A stretch of DNA of 27,885 bases from DASWHR01 sp035541035 (GCA_035541035.1 DATLFO010000165.1:1-27885); one strand, 5' to 3'. Counted from the first letter of the stretch, positions 1 to 7,185 are shown. The notes: generated by a model from the sequence alone, not told the origin. A program made the numbers and translations.

Positions 1-88
1 GACGGCCGATGCCGGTGAATCCCCGTCTGGGCTGCCGGCCGGCGCGCCGGCCGGCAGCCCAGACGGGGATTCACCGGCATCGGCCGTC
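1..88. repeat. 88-bp perfect palindrome at the window edge
   Basis: Bases 1-44 are the exact reverse complement of bases 45-88, with no spacer; the centre is the run around 37-52 (GGCCGGCGCGCCGGCC). It lies inside the open frame of the truncated minus-strand gene and keeps that frame open. Because it begins at base 1, it could be a fold-back assembly artefact, a real inverted repeat, or a read-through hairpin end of a linear molecule. The sequence alone cannot separate these. Confidence 0.95.
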
Positions 89-492
89 GCGCCGCCGTGT
101 CCGGCAGGCGCCGGGTCTTCGATCCGAAGCGGGGGGATTGCTCCGGTCGTACCCGACGCCGCCGCACGTGGCGGCGCGTTCGCCGAGGGGCGCTCGCCAG
201 GACGCTCGTCCGGCTGCGACGACGCGCGCGGCTCCGCGGAAGGTTCCGGGCCGGGCTCGGGTTCCGAGGAACGGCACGAGCCCAGCAGCGGGCCGGCGAG
301 CGCCCGGATGTCGCAGACGGCCGATCGCACCGGTCCGTCCTTCGTTCCGAAGGCGGTCGCGGGCGACGCCACCAGCATGATCAGCATCGTCACGGCGATA
401 TACGTCCGCGCAGGGTGTGCGGCATGCTTGGTCGTGTTTCCCCCGCTGGTCGGCATGGGACCATCCTGGTGGGAAGCGTCCGATGCGTCCAT
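1..492 (-). CDS. Truncated membrane-anchored or secreted protein with a disordered tail
   Basis: An open frame of 164 codons starts at ATG 492 and runs off the left edge without a stop. Residues 1-29 are hydrophilic, and residues about 30-48 form one hydrophobic segment (TYIAVTMLIMLVASPATAF), read as a signal peptide or membrane anchor. A short segment with two cysteines follows (CDIRALAGPLLGSC). From about residue 75 on the chain is low-complexity Pro/Glu/Ala/Ser/Gly and probably disordered. An alternative start is ATG 456 (MPTSGG). A -10-like box (TAGCCC) lies 9 bases before ATG 492. It follows the protease gene on the same strand but has its own upstream region. The last 29 codons cover the terminal palindrome, so the tail may be partly artefactual. 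I do not recognise a family. Confidence 0.6.
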   Translation of the reverse strand, partial: MDASDASHQDGPMPTSGGNTTKHAAHPARTYIAVTMLIMLVASPATAFGTKDGPVRSAVCDIRALAGPLLGSCRSSEPEPGPEPSAEPRASSQPDERPGERPSANAPPRAAASGTTGAIPPLRIEDPAPAGHGGATADAGESPSGLPAGAPAGSPDGDSPASAV

Positions 493-501
493 GGCCTCGA
501 T

Positions 502-535
502 GGGCTAAATCCCGTAGCGGAATGGGACTAGTCCC
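502..535 (-). promoter_or_regulatory. Putative promoter with 12-bp palindrome GGGACTAGTCCC
   Basis: On the minus strand TAGCCC (502-507) stands 9 bases before ATG 492, like other -10 boxes in this window. Directly upstream is the perfect palindrome GGGACTAGTCCC (524-535). A shorter form, GACTAGTC, recurs at 2510-2517 upstream of the protease gene. The role is inferred from position. Confidence 0.35.
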
Positions 536-572
536 GCCGGAGACGCTGGTGGGAAAAGGTGCGAAGCGCGCG

Positions 573-2429
573 TCAGGCCACGATCGTGCCGACCAGCACG
601 GCCGAGGACTTGCCGGACTGATCGACCGCGATGATCTTGACCTGATATGTGCCGGGAAGCACCGATCCGGCGGGAGTCCACGAATAGGAGAACCCGCCGA
701 GCGGTACGCCCGTGCGAGCCTCTTGGAACACGACCCGGTTCTGCGCGTCGAAGACCTGCACGCCCACCGACAGCGACGACGACGCGTCGTCGCCGAGGCT
801 CGCGGTCACCACGACGGCCTGGCCCGTCGCGCGCACGCCGTGGCTCGCAGCCGCGCTCGCGATCACCGGCGCCTGGCCGTCGATCATCAGCACGCCGACC
901 GTCTTGGGACCCCAGCGTGAGCCGTCGAAGGCTTGCACGTAGATCGGATGCGGGCCCGCGGCCAGGCCGGTGGGAACGGCGACCGTCGCGCGCAGCGTCT
1001 CGGCGGCCTGGCCGAAGGCACCGTCGGCGGCGCTGAGCGCGATCGCGTCGGAGGAGGGCGAGCCGATGAAGACGCGCGCCGCCTTGACGCCGGCCGGGGC
1101 CGCCGCGCTCGCGGTGATGGTGGTCGTGCCCGCGGGACCGGGAACGGTGCTTCGCGCGTTCGTCGCGGCCGGACCGTCGCGCAGCGCACGCTCGGCGTTG
1201 ATGCGGCCGTGGCCGAAGCGATCGTCGCGGCCGGGCGGGCCGAGGTCGTCGGCGCTGCGCTCGATGATCGCGCGCACTTGCGCCGGGGTTCGTGACGGGT
1301 CCTGCGCGAACAGCAACGCGGCGAGACCGGAGACCTGGGGCGCCGCAGCGCTCGTGCCGCACGGCGGCGCGACGGTCCCGCCTCCCACGTTCAGCGAGAC
1401 GACGCGTTGAGCCGGCGCGGCGACACTGACGTTGGCGTTGTGGTTCGAGCACGACGCGTACGAATCGGCGTCGTTGGTTCCGGCGACCGACATCACGTCG
1501 GGATACGAGCCCGGATAGAAGGGCGCGCTGCCGGTGTTGTTGCCGGCGGCCGCCACGATCAGCGCGGGGGATGTACCGCCGGCCGCGGTGCGGATCGCGT
1601 CGCGAACGGCCGCGGAGTCGGCGGTCAAGCCGAGAGAGAGGTTGATGACGCGCGCGCCTCGCTGCCACGCGTAGACGATCGCGTCGGCGATGGAGGCGGC
1701 GTCGGCCGTGCCCGCTCCGTCCACGACCGTGAGTGGAAGGATTGCGGCGGTATGGCCCAGCGCGGCGATGCCGGTGCCGTTGTCCGTCGCGGCGGCGACC
1801 AGCCCGGCCACATAGGTGCCGTGGTAGTGCGCGGCGCCGTTCTGCTGTGAGGCGGGGATCCAGTCGCGTGCATCCGCCATGACCAGCTGTCCGCCGTCGC
1901 GCGCGTCGGTCGATGTCGAGCCGCGGTTGGCAAAGTCGGGATGCGCCGCGTCGATCTTGGTGTCGAGCACGGCGACGGCCACCCGCTCCATGGAGCGCAG
2001 CTGCTGCGCCGAGGGAAACGACTCCCATGACGGGTTGGTCATGCGCAGCGCCCACTGCCCTGCGGTGGCGCACCCGCCGGTCACGCACGGGTCGTCCGGC
2101 TCGGCAGCCAGACGCGCGAGATGGTTCGGCTCGGCGACGGCGACCGTAGGATCGTTTCGGTACGAGGCGAGCACCGCATCGAAGGGCAGCGACGGATCGA
2201 ACGCCACCCGCTGGTAGCCGATCACAGGAATCGAAGAGATCACGCGAGCACCGGCGCGGGCGTGCGCCGCGGCGATTAACGCCGAGGGTGTTCCCGGCGC
2301 GAAGCGCACGAGCGCCTCACCGGCGCGGAATGCCGTCGGCGACGAGGCCGCCGGAGCGACGCGCGGCGCGACAACCGGCACCACGCATGCGATGGCGAGC
2401 AGGGCACGAAGAACGCGTGTTGACGACAA
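573..2429 (-). CDS. Secreted subtilisin-like serine protease (peptidase S8) with C-terminal Ig-like modules
   Basis: This 618-residue protein hydrolyses peptide bonds outside the cell. A signal peptide covers residues 1-28. An N-terminal prodomain (about 33-106) follows, then the S8 catalytic domain with Asp156 (AVLDTKIDAAHPDF), His203 (HYHGTYVAGL), oxyanion Asn297 (AAAGNN) and Ser360 in GTSAAAPQVSG. The usual DTG/DSG after the aspartate is DTK here. After about residue 410 come two beta-rich Ig-like segments; the last (SWTPAGSVLPGTYQVKI... VDQSGKSS) resembles modules in the secreted protein at 5566-7020. The start is TTG 2429, chosen because GGAGG (2435-2439) lies 5 bases upstream and the signal peptide begins at once. 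All three catalytic residues are present, so it should be active. Confidence 0.93.
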   Translation of the reverse strand: MSSTRVLRALLAIACVVPVVAPRVAPAASSPTAFRAGEALVRFAPGTPSALIAAAHARAGARVISSIPVIGYQRVAFDPSLPFDAVLASYRNDPTVAVAEPNHLARLAAEPDDPCVTGGCATAGQWALRMTNPSWESFPSAQQLRSMERVAVAVLDTKIDAAHPDFANRGSTSTDARDGGQLVMADARDWIPASQQNGAAHYHGTYVAGLVAAATDNGTGIAALGHTAAILPLTVVDGAGTADAASIADAIVYAWQRGARVINLSLGLTADSAAVRDAIRTAAGGTSPALIVAAAGNNTGSAPFYPGSYPDVMSVAGTNDADSYASCSNHNANVSVAAPAQRVVSLNVGGGTVAPPCGTSAAAPQVSGLAALLFAQDPSRTPAQVRAIIERSADDLGPPGRDDRFGHGRINAERALRDGPAATNARSTVPGPAGTTTITASAAAPAGVKAARVFIGSPSSDAIALSAADGAFGQAAETLRATVAVPTGLAAGPHPIYVQAFDGSRWGPKTVGVLMIDGQAPVIASAAASHGVRATGQAVVVTASLGDDASSSLSVGVQVFDAQNRVVFQEARTGVPLGGFSYSWTPAGSVLPGTYQVKIIAVDQSGKSSAVLVGTIVA

Positions 2430-2575
2430 TGGATCCTCCCTCGATGTCGCGGGTGAAAACGACGAGCGGCATCCGGGTGTTCGGGTGGTTTTCCGACATG
2501 GCCCGCAATGACTAGTCCGCCCCCGTCGGTACGCAAAGATGGCCCTTCGTCGGAAATATCGGCCCTTCTCCGCGA

Positions 2576-2581
2576 TAGAGT
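2576..2581 (+). promoter_or_regulatory. -10 box TAGAGT of a probable leaderless mRNA
   Basis: TAGAGT ends 8 bases before ATG 2590 and there is no Shine-Dalgarno sequence, so transcription should begin at or next to the start codon. No convincing -35 hexamer is visible. Confidence 0.5.
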
Positions 2582-2589
2582 GCGGCGAT

Positions 2590-3237
2590 ATGAACCGACC
2601 GCGCTTGTCGCTCGCCGCCTATCCGGCCGCCTTCGTTGTCGGCGCGATTCTCGGGACGTTCTGGGACCGGCTTCACGTCGTCGCCGGCACGCTCGTCTAC
2701 GCCGACGAAGGCGTGTTCGGACAGCCCTTTTGGATCCCGCTGGAATTCGGCGCGGCCGCGGTCGCGGGCGTGATGGTCTTCACCCTGCTCGGCGACCCGG
2801 CACCGCGGCGCGAGTCCCCGCGTGTCGCGGCGATCGAGACGCTCTGGATCTCCGCGGTGTACGCGGCGACCGCGTTCTTCGACCGATGGCCGTGGGCGCT
2901 CGCGGCGCTCCTGCTGATCCTGCTGGCGGTACGCGCGAAGGACTTGGCACCGATCGTGGCGGGCAGCCCGATTCCGTCGCTCGCGCTGCTGCTCGGCGGG
3001 CCGCTGTTCGAGGCGGCGCTGATCTCGAGCGGCGTGTACTCGTACCGCAACAGCCAGCTAGGGCCGCTGCCGGTCTGGCTGCCGGTGCTGTGGGCGCACG
3101 GCGTGCTGTTCATGATGCGCTTCAGCGAGGCGATGCTGCTTCGCTTCGGCGTACGCCGGCGCATCCAGCCGGCGACCGCGACCCTCACGCCGACCGATCC
3201 GGAGCCTGATCCGGAGCCGGACCCGATCGAGGACTAG
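2590..3237 (+). CDS. Six-helix integral membrane protein, possibly INSIG-like
   Basis: The 215-residue protein has about six hydrophobic segments and a short acidic Pro-Asp-Glu C-terminal tail (DPEPDPEPDP). Polar-aromatic motifs sit between helices: GQPFWIPLEFG near residue 45 and SYRNSQLGPLPVWLPVLW near 157-174. The six-helix layout and the WxP-rich loops recall bacterial relatives of the INSIG family, but I am not certain of this. ATG 2590 is preferred over the in-frame start at 2539 because a TAGAGT -10 box lies 8 bases upstream. The stop is 2 bases from the start of the glycosyltransferase, so the two are almost certainly co-translated and may act on the same lipid or isoprenoid substrate (inference). 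Confidence 0.7.
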   Translation: MNRPRLSLAAYPAAFVVGAILGTFWDRLHVVAGTLVYADEGVFGQPFWIPLEFGAAAVAGVMVFTLLGDPAPRRESPRVAAIETLWISAVYAATAFFDRWPWALAALLLILLAVRAKDLAPIVAGSPIPSLALLLGGPLFEAALISSGVYSYRNSQLGPLPVWLPVLWAHGVLFMMRFSEAMLLRFGVRRRIQPATATLTPTDPEPDPEPDPIED

Positions 3238-3239
3238 CC

Positions 3240-4409
3240 GTGCGCGTGCTGTGCGCCGCTGTGACCGGCCCCGGTCACGTGTATCCGGTAATGGCGGCCG
3301 CGCGAGCGCTCGCGGCGCGTGGCCACGAGCCCGTGCTCGCCTTCGAATCCCGATTCGAGCATCTCGCCGAGCGAGAGGGCATGGCCTTCGTGCCGCTGCC
3401 CGGCGTGCGTTCCGCGGACCCGGACGCGTTCAAGCCGTACGAGATCTCGCTTGCGATCGCACGCGCGTTCGCTCCCGAGGTTCGAAGGATCCGGCCCGAC
3501 GCCGCGCTCGTGGACATCATCACGCACGGCGTCGCGCTCGCATGCGAGGCCGCAGGCGTACCGTTCGCGACGCTGTGCCCGCATCCGCTGCCGTACCCGT
3601 CGAAGGATCTCGCGCCGTTCGGAGCGGCGCGGCCGCCGCGTCGCGGCGCGTGGGGCCGGCGCCGCGACGACCGCGCCCGTGCCCGGCATCTGGCCGATCT
3701 CGAGCGCGGCCGCGACGAGTGCAACGCGATCCGCGGGGCGATGGGCCTGCCGGCGCTCGACCGGCTCGACGTCGCGTGGAGCCGGGAGGCGATCCTGGTT
3801 GCGACCCCGGCCGCGCTCGAGCCGCCCCGCAGCGACTGGCCCGCGCACGCGCGCGTCGTCGGTCCGTGCCTGTATGAACCCGACGGGACCGCGCCCGCGA
3901 TCCCCCCGGGTGACGGTCCGCTCGTGCTGATCGCCGCGAGCACCGCGCACGCCGGAAGCGTCGGTGCCCAGGCGGTCCGCGCGGTCGAGCGGCTCGGCGT
4001 GCGAGCGATCATGACGACCGGCGCCTCCGACGCACCTCCGGTACGCGAGACCGGCCGTGTATCGGTGGTGGCCGAAGCGCCGCACGGCGCGTTGCTGGCC
4101 CATGCCGACGCGCTGGTGTGCAACGGCGGCGGCGGCATCGTCGCGCGCGGGCTCGCTGCGGGTGTGCCGATGGTCGTGCTTCCCAATCACGGCGATCAAC
4201 GCGAGAACGGCTACCGCGTCGCGCGGTCCGGCGCCGGCGTGGTTGCGCGAACGCCACGCGAGATTCCGCGCGCGCTCGCGCGCATCGTGCGCCGCCCGTC
4301 GTACCGAGCCGCCGCGCAGTCGATCGCGGCGCAGGCGGCGCGGTCGGACGGACCCGCGACGGCGGCGATCGCGGTCGAGTCGCTGCAAAAACAAAGGGAG
4401 GCGGGCTGA
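3240..4409 (+). CDS. GT-B fold glycosyltransferase, UGT/MGT (GT1-like) family
   Basis: The 389-residue enzyme should transfer a sugar from a nucleotide sugar to a lipid or small-molecule acceptor. The N-terminal lobe starts with the family signature (GPGHVYPVMAAARALAARGH). The C-terminal lobe carries the donor-binding motif NGGGGIVARGLAAGVPMVVL followed by PNHGDQRENG, equivalent to HGGxGT...P...DQ..N in macrolide and other UGT-like transferases. Asn replaces the usual His at the start of that motif. Length is normal for the family. The start is GTG 3240, 2 bases after the upstream stop. The tandem arrangement with a membrane protein suggests a membrane lipid substrate, but the acceptor cannot be read from sequence. 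Confidence 0.88.
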   Translation: MRVLCAAVTGPGHVYPVMAAARALAARGHEPVLAFESRFEHLAEREGMAFVPLPGVRSADPDAFKPYEISLAIARAFAPEVRRIRPDAALVDIITHGVALACEAAGVPFATLCPHPLPYPSKDLAPFGAARPPRRGAWGRRRDDRARARHLADLERGRDECNAIRGAMGLPALDRLDVAWSREAILVATPAALEPPRSDWPAHARVVGPCLYEPDGTAPAIPPGDGPLVLIAASTAHAGSVGAQAVRAVERLGVRAIMTTGASDAPPVRETGRVSVVAEAPHGALLAHADALVCNGGGGIVARGLAAGVPMVVLPNHGDQRENGYRVARSGAGVVARTPREIPRALARIVRRPSYRAAAQSIAAQAARSDGPATAAIAVESLQKQREAG

Positions 4410-4425
4410 TGCCCGCCCCCCTCCC
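4387..4425 (-). terminator. Rho-independent terminator of the SCP2 gene
   Basis: A GC-rich stem GGCGGGC / GCCCGCC with loop TGAT (inner stem 4400-4417) has further G/C pairing outside. Read on the minus strand it is followed by TTTGTTTTT (complement of 4387-4395). It overlaps the 3' end of the convergent glycosyltransferase gene, whose stop codon lies in the loop. Confidence 0.85.
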
Positions 4426-4437
4426 GAACGGAGGTCT

Positions 4438-4824
4438 TTAGTACTCGACGTCCATGTCGCCCAGCGCGGCGGGCATCTGCGTCAAGACACCCTGAAGGGT
4501 CATCATCTTCATCAGGTTGCCGCCGATCTTGAGCTTGCCGGACATGAACGCTGCTTGGCCGTTGAGCTCGCCCTTGGAGAGGGCCGCGGCGGTGTCGTAG
4601 TCCTGGGTGATCGTGGCCTCGGGGCCTTCGACCTCGCCGCGGACCAGCTGCACCTTTCCGTCCTCGAGGATGAAGCCGTAGCTGATGTCGCCCTCGGGTG
4701 TGCCGGTGACCTCCTGCTGAAGCTTGGCCGCCTGGCCTTTGGCCGCGGCCTGGAAGCCCTCGTGCGAGTTGAGCCGGTTCTCCACCTCGGAGAGCCACTC
4801 GTCGGAAAGGAACTTGATCGCCAT
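4438..4824 (-). CDS. SCP2 sterol-binding-domain protein
   Basis: This 128-residue protein is a single SCP2-type domain, a lipid-carrier fold with a hydrophobic tunnel. Recognisable segments are the N-terminal helix (SDEWLSEVENRLN), the central strands, and the typical late motif AFMSGKLKIGGNLMKMM, with hydrophobic residues lining the tunnel. No signal peptide is present, so it should be cytosolic. The start is ATG 4824 with GAGGGGG about 5 bases upstream. A TAGCCT -10 box lies about 77 bases upstream, giving a leadered mRNA, and a strong terminator follows. In actinobacteria such proteins accompany acyl-CoA or steroid metabolism, but the ligand here is unknown. Confidence 0.88.
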   Translation of the reverse strand: MAIKFLSDEWLSEVENRLNSHEGFQAAAKGQAAKLQQEVTGTPEGDISYGFILEDGKVQLVRGEVEGPEATITQDYDTAAALSKGELNGQAAFMSGKLKIGGNLMKMMTLQGVLTQMPAALGDMDVEY

Positions 4825-4900
4825 CGAACCCCCTCGAATTTCGTGCCGGCTCCTCGCCCCCTCCGGCGCGGCTCACCGAGCCGGACCGGGCGGTGGCGCA

Positions 4901-4906
4901 AGGCTA
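4901..4906 (-). promoter_or_regulatory. -10 box TAGCCT upstream of the SCP2 gene
   Basis: Read on the minus strand the context is GATAGCCTTGC, nearly the same as the TGTAGCCTTGC in front of the AlkA-like gene. It implies a 5' untranslated region of roughly 70 bases for the SCP2 mRNA, which has a good ribosome-binding site. Confidence 0.4.
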
Positions 4907-5100
4907 TCGGGGCCCGGCCGCGTTGGCAAAACCGGGCTTTTTCCGGGCTTTCTCGTCAAGGCCGCTGCCCGGCGGGGCGGCCGGTGCTTGCCTGCCTGAA
5001 GGAAAATCGGACATCGGCCGATACCGAATTCGAGGGTCGGAACGAGAGGGTTCCGCTTTCCTCGGGGGAGCGGAGGCGGGGCCGGAGAGGATGGCAGCAG

Positions 5101-5220
5101 GTGGAGGCGCTGTGGGAAGCCTTGCAGGCGAACCCGCGGCTGTTCGGCGCCCTGGGAGGAGCGCTCGGACTCGGACTCCTGACATGGGCGGTGATCCGTT
5201 CCAGCTACCGGTATCGGTAG
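5101..5220 (+). CDS. 39-residue single-span membrane peptide
   Basis: A GTG-started frame encodes 39 residues: an amphipathic N-terminus (EALWEALQANPRLFG), one hydrophobic Gly/Leu-rich span (ALGGALGLGLLTWAVI) and a basic C-terminal end (RSSYRYR), which predicts an inside C-terminus. GGAGAGG lies about 10 bases before the GTG, and a 12-bp-stem hairpin follows the stop by 25 bases. These signals, rather than homology, are the case for a real gene. I do not recognise a family. The alternative ATG 5091 is in another frame and gives a long low-complexity shadow. Confidence 0.5.
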   Translation: MEALWEALQANPRLFGALGGALGLGLLTWAVIRSSYRYR

Positions 5221-5245
5221 CGGCGGACCCGAATGGCTCGGCGAT

Positions 5246-5278
5246 GGAGCCGTCCCGGCGAATCGGCGGGACGGCTCC
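5246..5278 (+). terminator. Strong hairpin after the 39-residue gene
   Basis: A perfect 12-bp stem GGAGCCGTCCCG / CGGGACGGCTCC with a 9-base loop. Only a weak T-containing tail follows. It could end transcription from the left and, being symmetric, might also act on minus-strand transcripts from the right. Confidence 0.6.
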
Positions 5279-5286
5279 GTCGAGTT

Positions 5287-5418
5287 CTACAGCGCGAGCC
5301 ACACCTCGGTATCCGGCACGAACGCCGCCCACGCGAACCAGAAGGTAGGGGGACGGCCGGGCAGGCGAGCGGCGACGGACCCCGAAAACGCGGCAGCCGG
5401 AGCGCCTGCGAGGAACAC
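5287..5418 (-). pseudogene. Possible 3' remnant of a DUF3179-family gene
   Basis: The rest of 5279-5565 shows no normal gene, but this minus-strand frame ends with FWFAWAAFVPDTEVW and then a TAG stop, which closely matches the C-terminal motif of DUF3179 proteins (FWFAWAAFxPDTxV). The upstream residues (VFLAGAPAAAFSGSVAARLP) only loosely resemble the family, and the frame continues back to the TGA of the secreted-protein gene at 5566 without an ATG or a ribosome-binding site. A full DUF3179 protein is about 300 residues or more, so this is either a decayed fragment or a 43-residue ORF from GTG 5418. The family assignment rests on that one motif. Confidence 0.35.
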
Positions 5419-5565
5419 TCCGGCCGAGCCGCGAAACAAAGTTATAGGAGCCCGCAGGCCGCCTTGGCAAGCGATCCGGAGCGTTGCCGATGGTATTCGT
5501 CGGACATGCCGCCTAATCCTTCTGGAGCCCGCGGCCGTGAATGGGGCAAAAGCCGCGTGTCGGCC

Positions 5566-7020
5566 TCAGAGGGTGAGAACCTGGAACCAACGCCACGTGC
5601 GCGTGACGGAGTTTCCGGAGTGGTCGGAGATCGAGGCCGTCGCCGAGTACAAGCCCGGTGGCCGGCCGAACAGCGAGAAGCCCGACGCTTCGAAACGGCC
5701 GGTTCCCTGGTTGAAGCAGCCGGTGTTGCCGGGTGGGGCCTGGACCGGCGAGCAGACCGGCGGCAGGGACGAGTCGTAGTCGTAGAGCAGCGTGTTGCCG
5801 TCGGGTCCGTAGACGCGCACGCGCAGGCTGCCGAACGACAGGTCGCCTTGGCCGTCGGCGTCCTTGGCGTAGAAGGCCACGACGGCGCGCGAGGCCGGCG
5901 TCGTGAAGCCCGATCCGATCACGATGCCGAGGTTCGAGCCCTCGCCCAAGTTGCCCGGCACGAAGCCCGAGAGCGTCGGCACGCTTCCGCCGGATTTCTC
6001 GACAAGCAACGCGTATTGCGGGCTCGTCGCGAGGTTGCCCGCATGGTCGCGGATCGAGAAGCGGAACTGGTAGGTGCCCAGCGACATCGGCCCCGACGGC
6101 AGATATTGAATCGAGAGCTGGTTCAAGATCAGCGATCCCGTCGTGACCGGATTGCCGTTCGGATCGAAGATCTGCGCGCTCACCGTGTACGGGTCGAGAC
6201 TGGACCGTCCGAAGTTCGATTCCGGATCGCACACGCCGACGGTGATCAGCGCCCACGGGTTCGTCGTTGCGAACGGCGTGAACGGTCCCGCGAGATGGCT
6301 GCCGCCGCAGTCGACGCTGCCGGTCGTGGCCGGCCCGAAGCGAGGAGCCTGGTTGTCCACGAGGTAGGGATCCTGGCCGAGCTCGGTGATGCGGCGGTTC
6401 GAGGCGTCATAGCCGGCGACCTTCGCCCAGCGGAAGCCTTCGGGCAGCGGGTGCGCGAGCACGGCCGTGTAGGTCCAGATGTTCCACCCACCCGCGGGCG
6501 CGGCCGCAGACATCAAGACCGTCGCGCCAAGATGGTCCAGGGTCAGGCGCATCTGGGTTCCGGCCGGCGCCTTCGACTGCACGCGCCACGTGACCGACGT
6601 GCTCGATCCCGCGACCGGGATCGAGACGGCCTGGGGCGTGATCGTCTGATTGAGCTTGTACTCGAGGACGAAGTCGGTGGTCTTGGCAGGGTTGGTGAAC
6701 GTGGTGATGGTTTGGTTGGCCGTCGCGTACAGACCGCCGGAGCCGGTGTCAGCCCGGACGTCGTAGGTGTCGTGCGTGGTGCAAATCTTGTAGGTCCCGT
6801 TCGCGGCCGTGGTGGTCTGCGCGTGCAGGGTGTCCTTGTTCGCCTGCCGAAGCTGAATCAGCGCGCCCTGGACGGGATCGCCGGCGACATTGGTGGCGCG
6901 GCCCGCCACCACCGAGGTCGCGTTGGCGCCGCAGGCAACGTCGAGCGCGGCCGACGCGAATGAAGGGATCGCGGCAACCAGGACGGCAAACAAGGTGAAC
7001 CGGCGAAGGCTCCGCTTCAT
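5566..7020 (-). CDS. Secreted multi-domain Ig-like protein with an N-terminal carboxypeptidase-regulatory-like domain
   Basis: From ATG 7020 the product has 484 residues. A signal peptide (KRSLRRFTLFAVLVAAIPSFASA) is followed by a CarboxypepD_reg/SpaA-like beta sandwich (VAGRATNVAGDPVQGALIQLRQ ... ANGTYKI). A central domain follows, then two similar Ig-like modules, each with a DPNGN/GPDGN turn, a P-x-LGTY/PGLY turn and a terminal SIxDHxGN. The second module ends the protein (TWRWFQVLTL), and there is no sortase or anchor signal. It faces the minor-pilin operon across a shared promoter region and may be a partner or adhesin of that pilus (inference). A TTG start at 7050 is possible, but neither start has a clear ribosome-binding site; ATG 7020 gives a normal signal peptide. 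Confidence 0.8.
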   Translation of the reverse strand: MKRSLRRFTLFAVLVAAIPSFASAALDVACGANATSVVAGRATNVAGDPVQGALIQLRQANKDTLHAQTTTAANGTYKICTTHDTYDVRADTGSGGLYATANQTITTFTNPAKTTDFVLEYKLNQTITPQAVSIPVAGSSTSVTWRVQSKAPAGTQMRLTLDHLGATVLMSAAAPAGGWNIWTYTAVLAHPLPEGFRWAKVAGYDASNRRITELGQDPYLVDNQAPRFGPATTGSVDCGGSHLAGPFTPFATTNPWALITVGVCDPESNFGRSSLDPYTVSAQIFDPNGNPVTTGSLILNQLSIQYLPSGPMSLGTYQFRFSIRDHAGNLATSPQYALLVEKSGGSVPTLSGFVPGNLGEGSNLGIVIGSGFTTPASRAVVAFYAKDADGQGDLSFGSLRVRVYGPDGNTLLYDYDSSLPPVCSPVQAPPGNTGCFNQGTGRFEASGFSLFGRPPGLYSATASISDHSGNSVTRTWRWFQVLTL

Positions 7021-7146
7021 GTTCGAGCGTTTCGCCGCATCGCTCCGCAAACCCTTCGATTCCCCGTAGAGCCCGGTTTCGTTCGGTTCAGGTTCGTTCG
7101 AAAGTTCCTGTTTGCACCCCGGCGTCGCTTCGGATGCGCCGTCTCT

Positions 7147-7185
7147 AGCCCGTACGTGCCGCTCGTTTTTAGCCGCGACGGGCTA
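7147..7185. promoter_or_regulatory. Inverted repeat TAGCCCGT...ACGGGCTA in the divergent promoter region
   Basis: Two perfect 8-base arms (7147-7154 and 7178-7185) are separated by 23 bases between the secreted Ig-like protein and the pilin operon. Arm spacing of about three helical turns would suit a dimeric regulator acting on both operons. It overlaps the first codons of the pilin gene if translation begins at 7156, which is one reason to prefer a later start. Confidence 0.35.

Noticed and set aside
505..2088. 527-codon minus-strand frame inside the subtilase gene
   Set aside because: It is an alternative frame of the protease coding sequence with extreme Arg content; the S8 catalytic motifs are in the other frame.
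4993..5035. Sigma-28/WhiG-like -10 (GGCCGATACC) before the 39-residue gene
   Set aside because: There is no matching TAAA-type -35 at the right spacing, so it is not strong enough to list.
5233..6963. 576-codon plus-strand frame opposite the secreted Ig-like gene
   Set aside because: Low-complexity Arg/Val/Gly shadow. The minus strand has a signal peptide and Ig-like modules.
7021..7155. Possible c-di-GMP (GEMM) riboswitch near the pilin genes
   Set aside because: A GTGCAAAC string occurs on the minus strand, but the conserved GGCAAACC...GACGCAAAGCC layout and paired stems are absent.
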